Assembly (NCBI GenBank): GCA_002385675.1
Contig: DGDY01000292.1
Coordinates: forward strand, 1-19,440
Direction of reading: 5' to 3'
Source: Anaerolineales bacterium UBA3940
GTDB taxonomy: Bacteria; Chloroflexota; Anaerolineae; Aggregatilineales; UBA3940
Length of the DNA stretch: 19,440 nt
Numbering within the stretch: position 1 is the stretch's first letter; each line of letters opens with the position of its first letter. Below, in pieces: positions 1-7,849 of the stretch. Below the pieces are notes generated by a model. The model ran no database searches and had not been told where the DNA came from. It was given only the letters and a program-made list of their open reading frames with translations. The position numbers were made by a program, and so were the translations under genes.

Positions 1-3000
1 GCCCGGCTCGCGCCCCGGCTCACCATCGCCCCCGAGCAGCTCCAGCCCCCGGCCCGGTCTGCCGGGCAGCAGCTCGTCCTCGCGTCCCGGCAGCAGCTTG
101 CCGGGCAGCACCGGCAGGCCCCTGGGCGGAAGCTCGCCTTCACGCCCCGGCAGCAGCGGGGCACCTCCACGACCGAGCAGCGGCCTGCCCGGCTCGCGCC
201 CCGGCTCACCGTCGCCCACAAGCAGCCCCACCTCCCGGCCCGGTCTGCCGGGCAGCAGTTCGACCTCCAGCACCGGCTTGCCGGGCGGTATCGGCAGCGG
301 GTCGTCGGGCGGAAGCTCGCCCTCGCGCCCCGGTAGCGGGCCAACTACCCGCACGGGTGGCCCACCGCCGCAGCAGAGGCCAACATCCCCACCACGACCG
401 GGTGGGAGTGCGACATCGGCGGGCGCGGGCGCAGTCTCCACAAGCCGTAGCACCACGCGCAGCACCACGACAAAGAGGAGCGGGCAGCGCCAGGCAGGCG
501 ATTTCTTCCTGTCACGCGAGGCACGGCTGGACATCGCCGGCGTCGCGATGATCATCTTCGCGCTGATCTCGTTCCTGAGCTTCATCTCCGAGCAGCCGGG
601 CGTGATCACGCGCGCGCTGCTGCGCGGCCTGTACCAGGTCTTCGGCTGGGGCGCGTTTATCGTCGTGTTTGCCATCGCCGCCGCCGGTATCTACCTGATC
701 TGGCGGCACTTCGGCAACCGGCCCGTCATTGAGCCAATACGATTGGCCGGCGCGCTCATCAGCTTTGTCGCCCTGCTAACGCTGATGCACGCGGGCGTCG
801 TCGCCGCCGAGCCTATCGGCCAGGTGTGGGTCAACCCGGCGCTGGCTGACCCGAACGCGCCGGACTATGTGCCCGGACGGGTCTGGGAAGAAGCCATCGC
901 CTGCCCGGTGCGCCCGCAGGAGCTGGTCGATCAGGGCTGGGTTGTGCAGACGGGCTTCCTGAACAGCTATGACATCGCTCGCTGCGGGCACGGCGGTGGC
1001 TACATCGGCGCGTTCATCCAGGTAACGCTGGCGCGGTATATCGGCGGCGCGGCGGTCTTCCTGATCGGGCTCGTGGTGCTGTTCGCGGGCGTGCTGATGA
1101 TGACGCGCAAGACGCTCAAGGACGTGCTCGACTACATCATGGTTGGCTACAGCCGTGTCAACGAGCGGGTGCAGGAGCGGCGGGCCGAGCGCGCGCTGCG
1201 ACAGGCCGAGTTGATGGAGGAGGAAGAGGCGTACGAGGAAGAGGAGCCTGCGCCTGCGCCCTCACGCGCCAGGCTGCCCGGCGAGTCCGCGTGTCCTGCT
1301 CCCACACCCGCGCCTGCAGGCCGCCCCTCCATCGTGACCGGGCTTGGCCCGGGCGGTACGCGAACGTCCTCCGACGAGGAAGCGGCTACCGCTGCGCCCA
1401 GGCCATCCACGGCAGCTGCACCTGAACGCCCGGGGGCGCCACCTGTCGCCAGGCCAGCCCCGCCCGTTCCGCGGCCTACTCCAGCCGCCGCAGCAGCAAC
1501 GGAGCGCGAGGAGCCGGATGAGGCAGAGGAAGTGGATGCGGCTGCCGCCGCTCCAAGCCCGCCTCGCGCGCCCTTGCCCCGTCCAGCAGCGAGCACCTCG
1601 CAGCCGCCGCTGGCACGACCCGGCGCAGACGTTCCCGGCGTGAGGCAGACACCGCAGAAGCGCACGCTGCCCACAGCCGCAGGGTCGCCGGGTGGACCAG
1701 CCGCCCCGGCTGGGCGCCCGCCTCAGCGTGAGCCTGGCCCGTCCACAGAGGGCGAGCGCACCTTCGTACAGCGACCGGGCACTGAAGCGCCCGGCAGGCC
1801 CGCAGCCATGGCTGCTCCGGGTCCGCCCCGTCCTGCCGCAAGCCCGGAGCGCGAGCAGCCCCGGCAGGATGAGGGACGTCCTGCCCCGCCACGGCCCGGT
1901 GCGCCTGCCCCGCCGGAGCGCAGGCCGCCCGCGTGGGCTGGCCCCGGTCGGCAGGACGCCCTGACGAAGCCCACCGGCAACAGGCCGGAGCCTGACAGCG
2001 ACAGGGACGAGCAGAGCGCGTCGCGCCCGGCAGCATCCGCTCCGGCATCTCCGGCATCGGAAGCCGGGCCACTCCGACCGGGTGCGAACCGGCCCGCAGC
2101 GCCGCCGCGTCCCGGCGCACCGGCTGCCCCCGGCACGCCCGGTCTCCGCACAGTGGTCGGCGGGACGAGCCGGCCTGCGCCCAAACCGGCCAGCCCGACC
2201 CGCCCGCCTGAGCGCCCGGCGGCGGACGACGAGGACGAGGACGTGCTGTTTGACGACCTCAGCCCGGCGGATGAGCTTGAAAACGCCATCGAGATCGATG
2301 AGGATGAGGAGAGCCGCCCGAGCACGAGCGCCGGGCCGGGGCTGCGCGCCAGCCCGCCCCCGGTCCCACGCCCCGGCACGGGCCCCGGTCTGACACGCCC
2401 TGGATCACCGTCAGGCGGCGTTCAGCGCCCGGGTGGAGACAACAGCCCAAAAGTTAACCCCGGTAGCTCGGAGAAGTCAGGCAATCCGGGTAATCCGGGG
2501 AATCCAGTTCGTACAGCTAACCCGGGGCCTGCGCGCCCCACGGCAGGTGATGACAGCACTGGACGGCCTGACGCAGTGCTGACGGCGGCGGCAAAGCCGG
2601 AGAAGGTCGGCGGCGGCTCCTCCAAGCCCCGCCCCGTCTGGAAGCTGCCGCCGGTTGACCAGATGCTCGAAACCAAGTCGAAGCAGTCCATCACCGATGA
2701 GGAACTGCGCCAGCGCGCGGAGATCATCGAAACGACGCTCTCCAGCTTTGGCGCGCCCGCGCGCGTCGTCGAGGTGAATCACGGCCCGGTCATCACGCAG
2801 TATGGCGTCGAACCCGACTATGTGGACGGGCGGGCCGGTAAGCGCATCAAGGTAAAGGTCAGCAAGATCAGCTCGCTGGCCGACGATCTTGCGCTGGCGC
2901 TCTCTGCGCCGACCATCCGTATCGAGGCCCCTGTGCCCGGCAAGGGCTACATCGGCATCGAAGTGCCGAACCTGCAGCCGAGCATCGTCGGGCTGAAAGA

Positions 3001-4105
3001 CGTGATGGATACGCCGGAGTTCCGCAACATGAAGTCGCCGCTCAGGATGGCGCTGGGGCAGGATGTCTCCGGCAAGCCGGTCGTGGCCGACCTCACGTCG
3101 ATGCCGCACCTGCTCATTGCAGGCACGACGGGCTCGGGTAAGTCCGTCTGCGTGAACGGCATCATCGCGACGTTCCTGATGACGTGCACGCCCGACCAGC
3201 TCAAGATGATCATGGTCGACCCGAAGCGCGTCGAACTGACCAACTACAACGGCATCCCGCACCTGCTCTCGCCCGTCGTGACGGAGCTTGAGCGCATCGT
3301 CGGCGTGCTGAAGTGGGTCCAGCGCGAGATGGACGACCGCTACCGCAAGTTCGCCATGCAGGGCGCGCGCAACATCACCGACTACAACACGCGCGTCGAG
3401 CAGGGCAAGATCAAGGACGAGGATCCGCTGCCCTACATCGTCGTGATTGTGGACGAGCTTGCCGACCTCATGATGCTCGCGCCCGACGAAACGGAGCGCG
3501 TCATCACGCGGCTGGCACAGATGGCCCGTGCGACGGGCATCCACATCATCCTGAGCACGCAGCGCCCCAGCGTGGACGTTGTGACCGGGCTGATCAAGGC
3601 CAACTTCCCGGCGCGGATCGCCTTCGCCGTGGCCTCCGGCACCGACTCGCGCGTTATCCTCGACACACCGGGCGCGGAGAAACTGCTCGGGCGTGGCGAC
3701 ATGCTCTTCCAGCCGCCGGATACGCCCATGCCGATCCGCATGCAGGGCACGTACGTGTCCGATGAGGAGATCCAGCGCATCACGGACTTCTGGCGCGAGC
3801 AGGCGGAGAAGATGCCCGGCGGCGCGTCCTCGACGGGCACAGCGACCGGCACGGCGGTGCAGAAGGTGCTGTTCTCCAGCGACGAGGACAAGGATGACGA
3901 GGTAGACGAACTGTTCGACGAGGCGGTTGCGCTGGTGCGCGAGAAGGGCAAGGCGTCGATCTCGATGCTGCAACGCCATCTGCGCATCGGCTACACCCGC
4001 GCCGCCCGGCTCATCGAGGCGATGGAGGAGATGGACATCGTCAGCGAGCACGAGGGCGGTAGCCGCCAGCGCAACGTGCTGGAGAACGGTGACGAGGACG
4101 AGTAG
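1..4105 (+). CDS. ftsK: FtsK/SpoIIIE DNA translocase, 5' end outside window
   Basis: Membrane-anchored ATPase that pumps chromosomal DNA through the division septum. The frame is open from position 2 with no stop, and the first start-like codon (TTG at 98) lies inside a Pro/Gly/Ser repeat, so the true start is upstream of the window. Numbering from that TTG, four membrane segments lie near residues 146-166, 183-203, 218-236 and 315-337. A low-complexity Pro/Ala/Arg linker with acidic patches runs from about 345 to 845. The alpha/beta motor follows, with Walker A GTTGSGKS at 1009-1016 and Walker B IVVIVDE ending at E1120. A winged-helix gamma domain (about 1270-1328) retains the family motif around SMLQRHLRIGYTRAARLIE. 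In other bacteria gamma reads polar KOPS sites and can activate XerCD. The linker is among the longer ones, and its N-terminal part carries a DNA-level tandem repeat. The gene ends in a palindrome-rich spacer. Confidence 0.97.
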   Translation, partial: PGSRPGSPSPPSSSSPRPGLPGSSSSSRPGSSLPGSTGRPLGGSSPSRPGSSGAPPRPSSGLPGSRPGSPSPTSSPTSRPGLPGSSSTSSTGLPGGIGSGSSGGSSPSRPGSGPTTRTGGPPPQQRPTSPPRPGGSATSAGAGAVSTSRSTTRSTTTKRSGQRQAGDFFLSREARLDIAGVAMIIFALISFLSFISEQPGVITRALLRGLYQVFGWGAFIVVFAIAAAGIYLIWRHFGNRPVIEPIRLAGALISFVALLTLMHAGVVAAEPIGQVWVNPALADPNAPDYVPGRVWEEAIACPVRPQELVDQGWVVQTGFLNSYDIARCGHGGGYIGAFIQVTLARYIGGAAVFLIGLVVLFAGVLMMTRKTLKDVLDYIMVGYSRVNERVQERRAERALRQAELMEEEEAYEEEEPAPAPSRARLPGESACPAPTPAPAGRPSIVTGLGPGGTRTSSDEEAATAAPRPSTAAAPERPGAPPVARPAPPVPRPTPAAAAATEREEPDEAEEVDAAAAAPSPPRAPLPRPAASTSQPPLARPGADVPGVRQTPQKRTLPTAAGSPGGPAAPAGRPPQREPGPSTEGERTFVQRPGTEAPGRPAAMAAPGPPRPAASPEREQPRQDEGRPAPPRPGAPAPPERRPPAWAGPGRQDALTKPTGNRPEPDSDRDEQSASRPAASAPASPASEAGPLRPGANRPAAPPRPGAPAAPGTPGLRTVVGGTSRPAPKPASPTRPPERPAADDEDEDVLFDDLSPADELENAIEIDEDEESRPSTSAGPGLRASPPPVPRPGTGPGLTRPGSPSGGVQRPGGDNSPKVNPGSSEKSGNPGNPGNPVRTANPGPARPTAGDDSTGRPDAVLTAAAKPEKVGGGSSKPRPVWKLPPVDQMLETKSKQSITDEELRQRAEIIETTLSSFGAPARVVEVNHGPVITQYGVEPDYVDGRAGKRIKVKVSKISSLADDLALALSAPTIRIEAPVPGKGYIGIEVPNLQPSIVGLKDVMDTPEFRNMKSPLRMALGQDVSGKPVVADLTSMPHLLIAGTTGSGKSVCVNGIIATFLMTCTPDQLKMIMVDPKRVELTNYNGIPHLLSPVVTELERIVGVLKWVQREMDDRYRKFAMQGARNITDYNTRVEQGKIKDEDPLPYIVVIVDELADLMMLAPDETERVITRLAQMARATGIHIILSTQRPSVDVVTGLIKANFPARIAFAVASGTDSRVILDTPGAEKLLGRGDMLFQPPDTPMPIRMQGTYVSDEEIQRITDFWREQAEKMPGGASSTGTATGTAVQKVLFSSDEDKDDEVDELFDEAVALVREKGKASISMLQRHLRIGYTRAARLIEAMEEMDIVSEHEGGSRQRNVLENGDEDE
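2..360 (+). repeat. In-frame tandem repeat in the FtsK N-terminal region
   Basis: Two imperfect copies of a unit of about 186 bp (62 codons) lie head to tail. The block beginning at 2 (cccggctcgcgccccggctc) recurs at 188. The later block gggcggaagctcgcc occurs at 124 and 307, so the offset there is 183, meaning one codon was lost or gained. Both copies encode Pro-Gly-Ser-rich sequence with PGS, RPG and GLPG motifs. The left copy is cut by the window edge, so more units may lie upstream. Confidence 0.8.
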
Positions 4106-4140
4106 CCCGTTCGTGGCTGTATCTTAGGTCAACAACGACA

Positions 4141-4168
4141 GTAGGGGCCGGTCTGAGACCGGCCCTAC
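4141..4168. repeat. Intergenic palindrome, GTAGGG...CCCTAC
   Basis: A near-perfect inverted repeat with arms of about 13 bp around a TGA loop and one bulged G (GTAGGG-G-CCGGTC / GACCGG-CCCTAC). It sits 36 bp after the ftsK stop. The right side is followed by only a weak T tract (ACTATTTCCC), so I call it a dispersed palindromic repeat rather than a terminator. It begins with GTAGGGGC, as does the hairpin at 13290. Confidence 0.7.
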
Positions 4169-4185
4169 TATTTCCCGTTTCTCCC

Positions 4186-4218
4186 GTGCAGTTGGCACAG
4201 CCAACTGCACGTTTATTA
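4186..4218 (+). terminator. Probable ftsK transcription terminator
   Basis: A perfect 10-bp stem (GTGCAGTTGG at 4186-4195, CCAACTGCAC at 4201-4210) with the loop CACAG is followed on the + strand by GTTTATTA. The T tract is interrupted, so termination may be partial. On the - strand the stem is followed by GGGAGAAA, so it does not look like a terminator for the convergent loader gene. Confidence 0.5.
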
Positions 4219-4240
4219 TGATATCGTGTCACCTGATCGC

Positions 4241-4305
4241 ACCCTTATAGGGGGCGATGGTCGGTCGCGGAGCGACCACTGGCAGAGGGGTAACCGCCCC
4301 TACCA
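4241..4305. repeat. Intergenic palindrome cluster near the loader gene end
   Basis: This stretch holds the module AGGGGGCGATGGT (4249-4261), the hairpin GGTCGC-GGA-GCGACC (4263-4277) and a degenerate inverted repeat GAGGGG-TAACC-GCCCCTAC near 4285-4303. The AGGGGGCGAT module and the GCGGAGC loop type recur in the spacer downstream of ligA. No coding potential is apparent between 4106 and 4327. Confidence 0.6.
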
Positions 4306-4327
4306 TGCCGCATGCTCAAAAATGCCT

Positions 4328-5707
4328 CTACTCGTCGCCGTAGCCGTAGCTTGAATAATCGTCCTGATAGCCGCCATACCCGCCCGGCGAACGCGGCGGC
4401 GCAGTGCGCTCGCCGAGATAGGCCGGTGCCAGGATCGCGTAGATGCGGCTCATGCGCTTGTCGCGCATGCGCGTCACCAGCCGGGGGTCGAGTTCATCCA
4501 ACTTGTGCGAGGTCGTCATGACGGTGGGCAACTGCGCGTTGTAGCGGTAGTTGAAAAGCTGGTAGAGCTTCTCACGCGCCCAGGGTGTCGCGGACTCCGT
4601 GCCGATGTCGTCCAGCACGAGCAATTGGGCCGACTTGATCTCCGAGAAGCGCTTGTCATAGGAGGTGTGACTGTTCGGCGCGAAGGCCGCCCGCAGGTGG
4701 TCGAGCAGGTCGGGCACGGTAATGAACAGCGCCTCGCCGCCCTCGTTCACGAACGAATTGGCAATCGCTGCGGCGAGGTGCGTCTTGCCGCAGCCGTAAT
4801 CGCCGAGGAAGACCAGCCAGCCCTGGGGATGCTCGGCGTACTGCAGCGCCAGCTCATACGCACGCTGGAGGTTGGCTTGCTGCTCGCGTGGCAGGTCATA
4901 GCGCAGGTCGAAGTTGTCGAACGTCATGTGCGTGTACAGGCTCAGGCTGTTGAAGTCGCTCATCTCCGCCGACACCCCGCCCCGGCGATAGTCCGGCGCG
5001 AGGATGGGATACGTCTCGGCGATGTCCGGGTCGGACAGGCGCGAGCGCACGCGCAGTTCAAGCTCCTCAAGGCTGTAGTTGGTGGTGATGACGGTCGGCA
5101 GCTTGGCGTTGTAGCGGTAGTTCAGAAGCTGGTAGAGCTTCTCGGTGGCCCAGGGCGTCGGGCTTTCAATGCCGAGGTCGTCGAGTACGAGGAGGGGCAC
5201 GTCGCGCACCTCCTCGAACCGCTCGTTATAGCCCTCGTCCTCCTCGGAGCCAAAGCCCGTCCGCAGGTGGTCGAGCAGGTCCGGCGCGGTTACGAACAGC
5301 ACCTTATCGCCCCGCTCCAGCCGCTCGTTTGCGATGGCCGCGGCGAGGTGCGTCTTGCCGCAGCCGTAGCCGCCGGTGAAGATGAGCAGGCCCTCCGGGT
5401 TCTCGGCGAACTCCAGCGCGCGCTGGTACGCGCCACGCAGGTTGTCACGGTGCTTCTGCGGGAGCGTCATGCCGAGCCCTTCCGGGCGGAAGGTGTCAAA
5501 CGTCTTATCCGCCAGGTGCGCGAGCCCGCCGAGGCGGCGCAGGTACTCGATCCGCTCCCGGCGGACCTTCGCCTCGCGGCACTCGCAGTTAAAGACCTTC
5601 CCAAAGTACTCGTGGTCGTCGGGTACGTCGTAGCGAACGTAGCCGAGCCCGCCGCAAATGGGGCAGTCCGGGTCACCGTTTCCGTAGTGCTTGTCTGAGT
5701 AGCTCAT
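4328..5707 (-). CDS. DnaI/DnaC/IstB-like helicase loader with two fused AAA+ modules
   Basis: A 459-residue protein with an N-terminal Cys cluster (C15, C18, C41, C43; probable zinc site) and then two complete DnaC/DnaI-type AAA+ modules. Module 1 has Walker A GGYGCGKT (112-119), Walker B LLVLDD (172-177), sensor I ITTN (207-210) and Arg-finger candidates R219/R223. Module 2 has Walker A GDYGCGKT (302-309), Walker B LLVLDD (362-367), MTTS in place of sensor I Asn (397-400) and R409/R413. All of these align at a constant offset of 190 residues. The C-terminus is a short Gly/Tyr/Asp tail. Known DnaC and DnaI loaders have one AAA+ domain, so this is about twice the catalytic content. The ATG lies 2 bp after the DnaD-like stop, which implies translational coupling. 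By family and context it should load or remodel the DnaB helicase. IstB-type transposition helpers are similar in sequence, but no transposase is present. Confidence 0.9.
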   Translation of the reverse strand: MSYSDKHYGNGDPDCPICGGLGYVRYDVPDDHEYFGKVFNCECREAKVRRERIEYLRRLGGLAHLADKTFDTFRPEGLGMTLPQKHRDNLRGAYQRALEFAENPEGLLIFTGGYGCGKTHLAAAIANERLERGDKVLFVTAPDLLDHLRTGFGSEEDEGYNERFEEVRDVPLLVLDDLGIESPTPWATEKLYQLLNYRYNAKLPTVITTNYSLEELELRVRSRLSDPDIAETYPILAPDYRRGGVSAEMSDFNSLSLYTHMTFDNFDLRYDLPREQQANLQRAYELALQYAEHPQGWLVFLGDYGCGKTHLAAAIANSFVNEGGEALFITVPDLLDHLRAAFAPNSHTSYDKRFSEIKSAQLLVLDDIGTESATPWAREKLYQLFNYRYNAQLPTVMTTSHKLDELDPRLVTRMRDKRMSRIYAILAPAYLGERTAPPRSPGGYGGYQDDYSSYGYGDE

Positions 5708-5709
5708 CT

Positions 5710-6399
5710 CTAATACTCGATGTCGTCGCTATACGGACCGCTGATGAAGCGCCGGGGGTCGTTCTGCTGCATCTCGCCCCGGCCCTCCGCCTGCCAGCGC
5801 TTGAGGATGCCCTCGACGTATGACAGCTTGCGTGCGTTGCGCTCCACCGCAATGCGGATGGCCTCCTCGATCCACTCGCGGGAGTAGGTCTGCTCCAGGT
5901 CATGCAGGCTGTCGGCGATGAGTGGGGTCAGCGGGCCGATATTCTGCTCATAGAGGGTGTAGATGTTAGGCCGCTCGACAACGACATCCACCGGCGTGGT
6001 CCGGTCGAGGCGCGGCGTCCACTCGCCCTTCTCAATGCCCTCGACCGCCGCCTGCCCGCGCGGCGTGTTGATAAAGTACAGGTCCTCTTCCCACCTCTCC
6101 CCCTGCACATGCACGTAGAGCAGCGTCCCGCGCGCGACGGCCCGCTCCAGCCCATCCTGCAGCGCCTGGCGCCGGTCGTCCTCCCGCGGGCCAAGCCCGC
6201 TCATAAAGACCTGATCGGCGAGAATCTCGCTGCGACGCAGATAGGGGACCTGCCCCTCCTTCTGCTGCAAGCGCCACAGGCAGTAGAGCGTGACCTTCAA
6301 CTCGGCGAGCGTGTCGATGACCGGCAGCAGTTCACTGAAGAACGCCGCCGGGACACGGATCAGCCGCCCCTTCTGTGGGAAGCCGGTAAAGCCCTTCAT
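5710..6399 (-). CDS. DnaD-domain replication protein
   Basis: A 229-residue protein. The N-terminal half (about 1-130) looks like a winged-helix DnaD N-domain: it begins with a short basic stretch, then a helix-rich segment around LAELKVTLYCLWRLQQKEG. The C-terminal part (about 147-205) matches the DnaD/DnaB_2 domain and ends in the family signature YxxxIxxxW (YVEGILKRW). In Bacillus, DnaD acts in primosome assembly at oriC and at stalled forks, upstream of the DnaB(loader)/DnaI step. The ATG has a good ribosome binding site (AGAGGAG just upstream). It lies between dnaB (46 bp upstream) and the dual AAA+ protein (2 bp downstream), which supports a role in helicase loading. The last residues, SDDIEY, are acidic with a terminal aromatic residue. 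Confidence 0.85.
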   Translation of the reverse strand: MKGFTGFPQKGRLIRVPAAFFSELLPVIDTLAELKVTLYCLWRLQQKEGQVPYLRRSEILADQVFMSGLGPREDDRRQALQDGLERAVARGTLLYVHVQGERWEEDLYFINTPRGQAAVEGIEKGEWTPRLDRTTPVDVVVERPNIYTLYEQNIGPLTPLIADSLHDLEQTYSREWIEEAIRIAVERNARKLSYVEGILKRWQAEGRGEMQQNDPRRFISGPYSDDIEY

Positions 6400-6445
6400 G
6401 GCTCCTCTTGCGTGTCAGGCTCACGAGAGCGCTGTCAGCCGCGAG

Positions 6446-7807
6446 TTACAGCGCATCCAGATCGTAGCTCTTGTGAGCAGCGTCCCTGAACTGGGTAATC
6501 TCCGGGATAAAGACCAGGTTGATGGTATCGGTCGGGCCGTTGCGGTGCTTGGCAACGATAATCTCGGCCTTGTTGCCCTCCGGCGAGTCGGGATTGTAGT
6601 AGATATCGCGGTAAATAAACATCACGATATCCGAGTCCTGCTCAATGCTGCCCGATTCTCTCAAATCCGAGAGCATGGGCCGCTTGTCCGTGCGTTGTTC
6701 GACCGCGCGCGAGAGCTGCGCGGCGGCGACCACCGGCACGTTCAGTTCACGGGCAAGCTGCTTCAGCGAGCGCGAGATGAACGAAATCTCCTGCACGCGG
6801 TTCTCGCTGCGGTATGGCGTGGACATAAGCTGCAGGTAGTCGATCACGATGAGGTCGAGCCCATATTCCAGGTAGAGCCGCCGCGCCTTCGTGCGCAGCT
6901 CCTGCGTGCTGAGCGCGGGTGTATCGTCTAGGTAGATCGGCAGCTCGGCGATGGCCTGAGTCGCCGCGACGAACTGCGCCCAGTCGCGCTCGTCGAGCTT
7001 GCCCTCACGCAGCTTGTGCGAGGGGATGTGCGTGTCCTGGCTGATGAAGCGCTGCACAAGCTGCTCGTTGCTCATCTCCAGGCTGAACAGCGCCACCCGC
7101 TGCCGGTTGCGGGCTGCGTTCAGTACGACCGTGTTCAGCCAGCTTGTCTTGCCCATGCCGGGCCGCGCCGCGATGATGATCAGGTCCGACTTCTGCAGGC
7201 CGCCGAGCAGCCGGTCGAGGTCCACGAAGCCGGTCGGCACGCCCATCACCCCTTCCTGGTGGCGCGCCATCAGGCTGACGTGGTCGAAGTAGGTGGAGAC
7301 AACTTCCTTGATGGGCACGAGGTCGCGCGTGAGCCGCCGCTCGGTCACGTCGAACACGGCCTGCTCCGCCCGGCCAATCACCTCATCGATGTCGGTTTCC
7401 TCGGAGTGGGCGATGCGGGCGATCGTACTCGCGGCGTCGAGCAGGCGGCGGCGGATCGCCATCCGCTCGACGATGCGCCCGTAGCCCTCCGCATTGAGCG
7501 CCGAGGGCGTTTTGTTGATCAGGCTGAGAATGTACGCCGCCCCGCCGATGTCCGCCAGCCGACCCGCCGTCTCCAGCTCGTTGACGAGCGTCAGGTAGTC
7601 GATCGGGTCGCGGCGCTCGTGCAGGCTGAGGATCGCCTCCCAGATCCACTGGTGGCGCACGATAAAGAAGTCCTCCGGGCGCAGGAACGAGATGACCTCG
7701 TACAGCGCCTCCGGGTTGATGAGAACCGACCCGAGAACAGCCTCCTCCGCCTCAACGCTGTGCGGGGCTAGATGGTCGGTGTGATAATCGGCGGTTGATT
7801 GAGCCAT
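6446..7807 (-). CDS. dnaB: Replicative DNA helicase DnaB
   Basis: Hexameric 5'-3' helicase that unwinds the replication fork. Counted from the GTG alternative at 7816 (456 residues), the N-terminal DnaB domain spans about 16-120. The RecA-like motor has Walker A ARPGMGKTS (217-225), the SLEM motif (245-248) and Walker B LIVIDYLQLM (322-331). It also has the segment AAQLSRAVEQR and SDLRESGSIEQDSD. The C-terminal KHRNGPT motif is present, and no intein interrupts it. I chose the ATG at 7807 (453 residues) over the GTG three codons upstream; neither has a clear ribosome binding site, so the start is uncertain. It heads a unit with the DnaD-like and dual AAA+ genes. The DUF151 gene lies about 160 bp upstream on the same strand. 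Confidence 0.97.
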   Translation of the reverse strand: MAQSTADYHTDHLAPHSVEAEEAVLGSVLINPEALYEVISFLRPEDFFIVRHQWIWEAILSLHERRDPIDYLTLVNELETAGRLADIGGAAYILSLINKTPSALNAEGYGRIVERMAIRRRLLDAASTIARIAHSEETDIDEVIGRAEQAVFDVTERRLTRDLVPIKEVVSTYFDHVSLMARHQEGVMGVPTGFVDLDRLLGGLQKSDLIIIAARPGMGKTSWLNTVVLNAARNRQRVALFSLEMSNEQLVQRFISQDTHIPSHKLREGKLDERDWAQFVAATQAIAELPIYLDDTPALSTQELRTKARRLYLEYGLDLIVIDYLQLMSTPYRSENRVQEISFISRSLKQLARELNVPVVAAAQLSRAVEQRTDKRPMLSDLRESGSIEQDSDIVMFIYRDIYYNPDSPEGNKAEIIVAKHRNGPTDTINLVFIPEITQFRDAAHKSYDLDAL

Positions 7808-7849
7808 AAAGCGCACTTAATTCATGAACAACTGGGCTGGATGGGAATA

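Noticed and set aside
98..100. TTG as the ftsK start codon
   Set aside because: The frame is open to the window edge, and the TTG lies inside a repeat that also occurs upstream of it, so the start must be further left.
2..360. CRISPR-like array
   Set aside because: The repeats are 62-codon in-frame units of a coding region without unique spacers.
2477..4051. A 524-codon open frame on the - strand inside ftsK
   Set aside because: It is antisense to the conserved motor domain, shows no recognisable motif, and long antisense frames are expected in GC-rich DNA.
4505..5698. A 397-codon open frame on the + strand opposite the dual AAA+ gene
   Set aside because: It is the complement of a clear two-module ATPase, and its own translation is compositionally biased without domain motifs.
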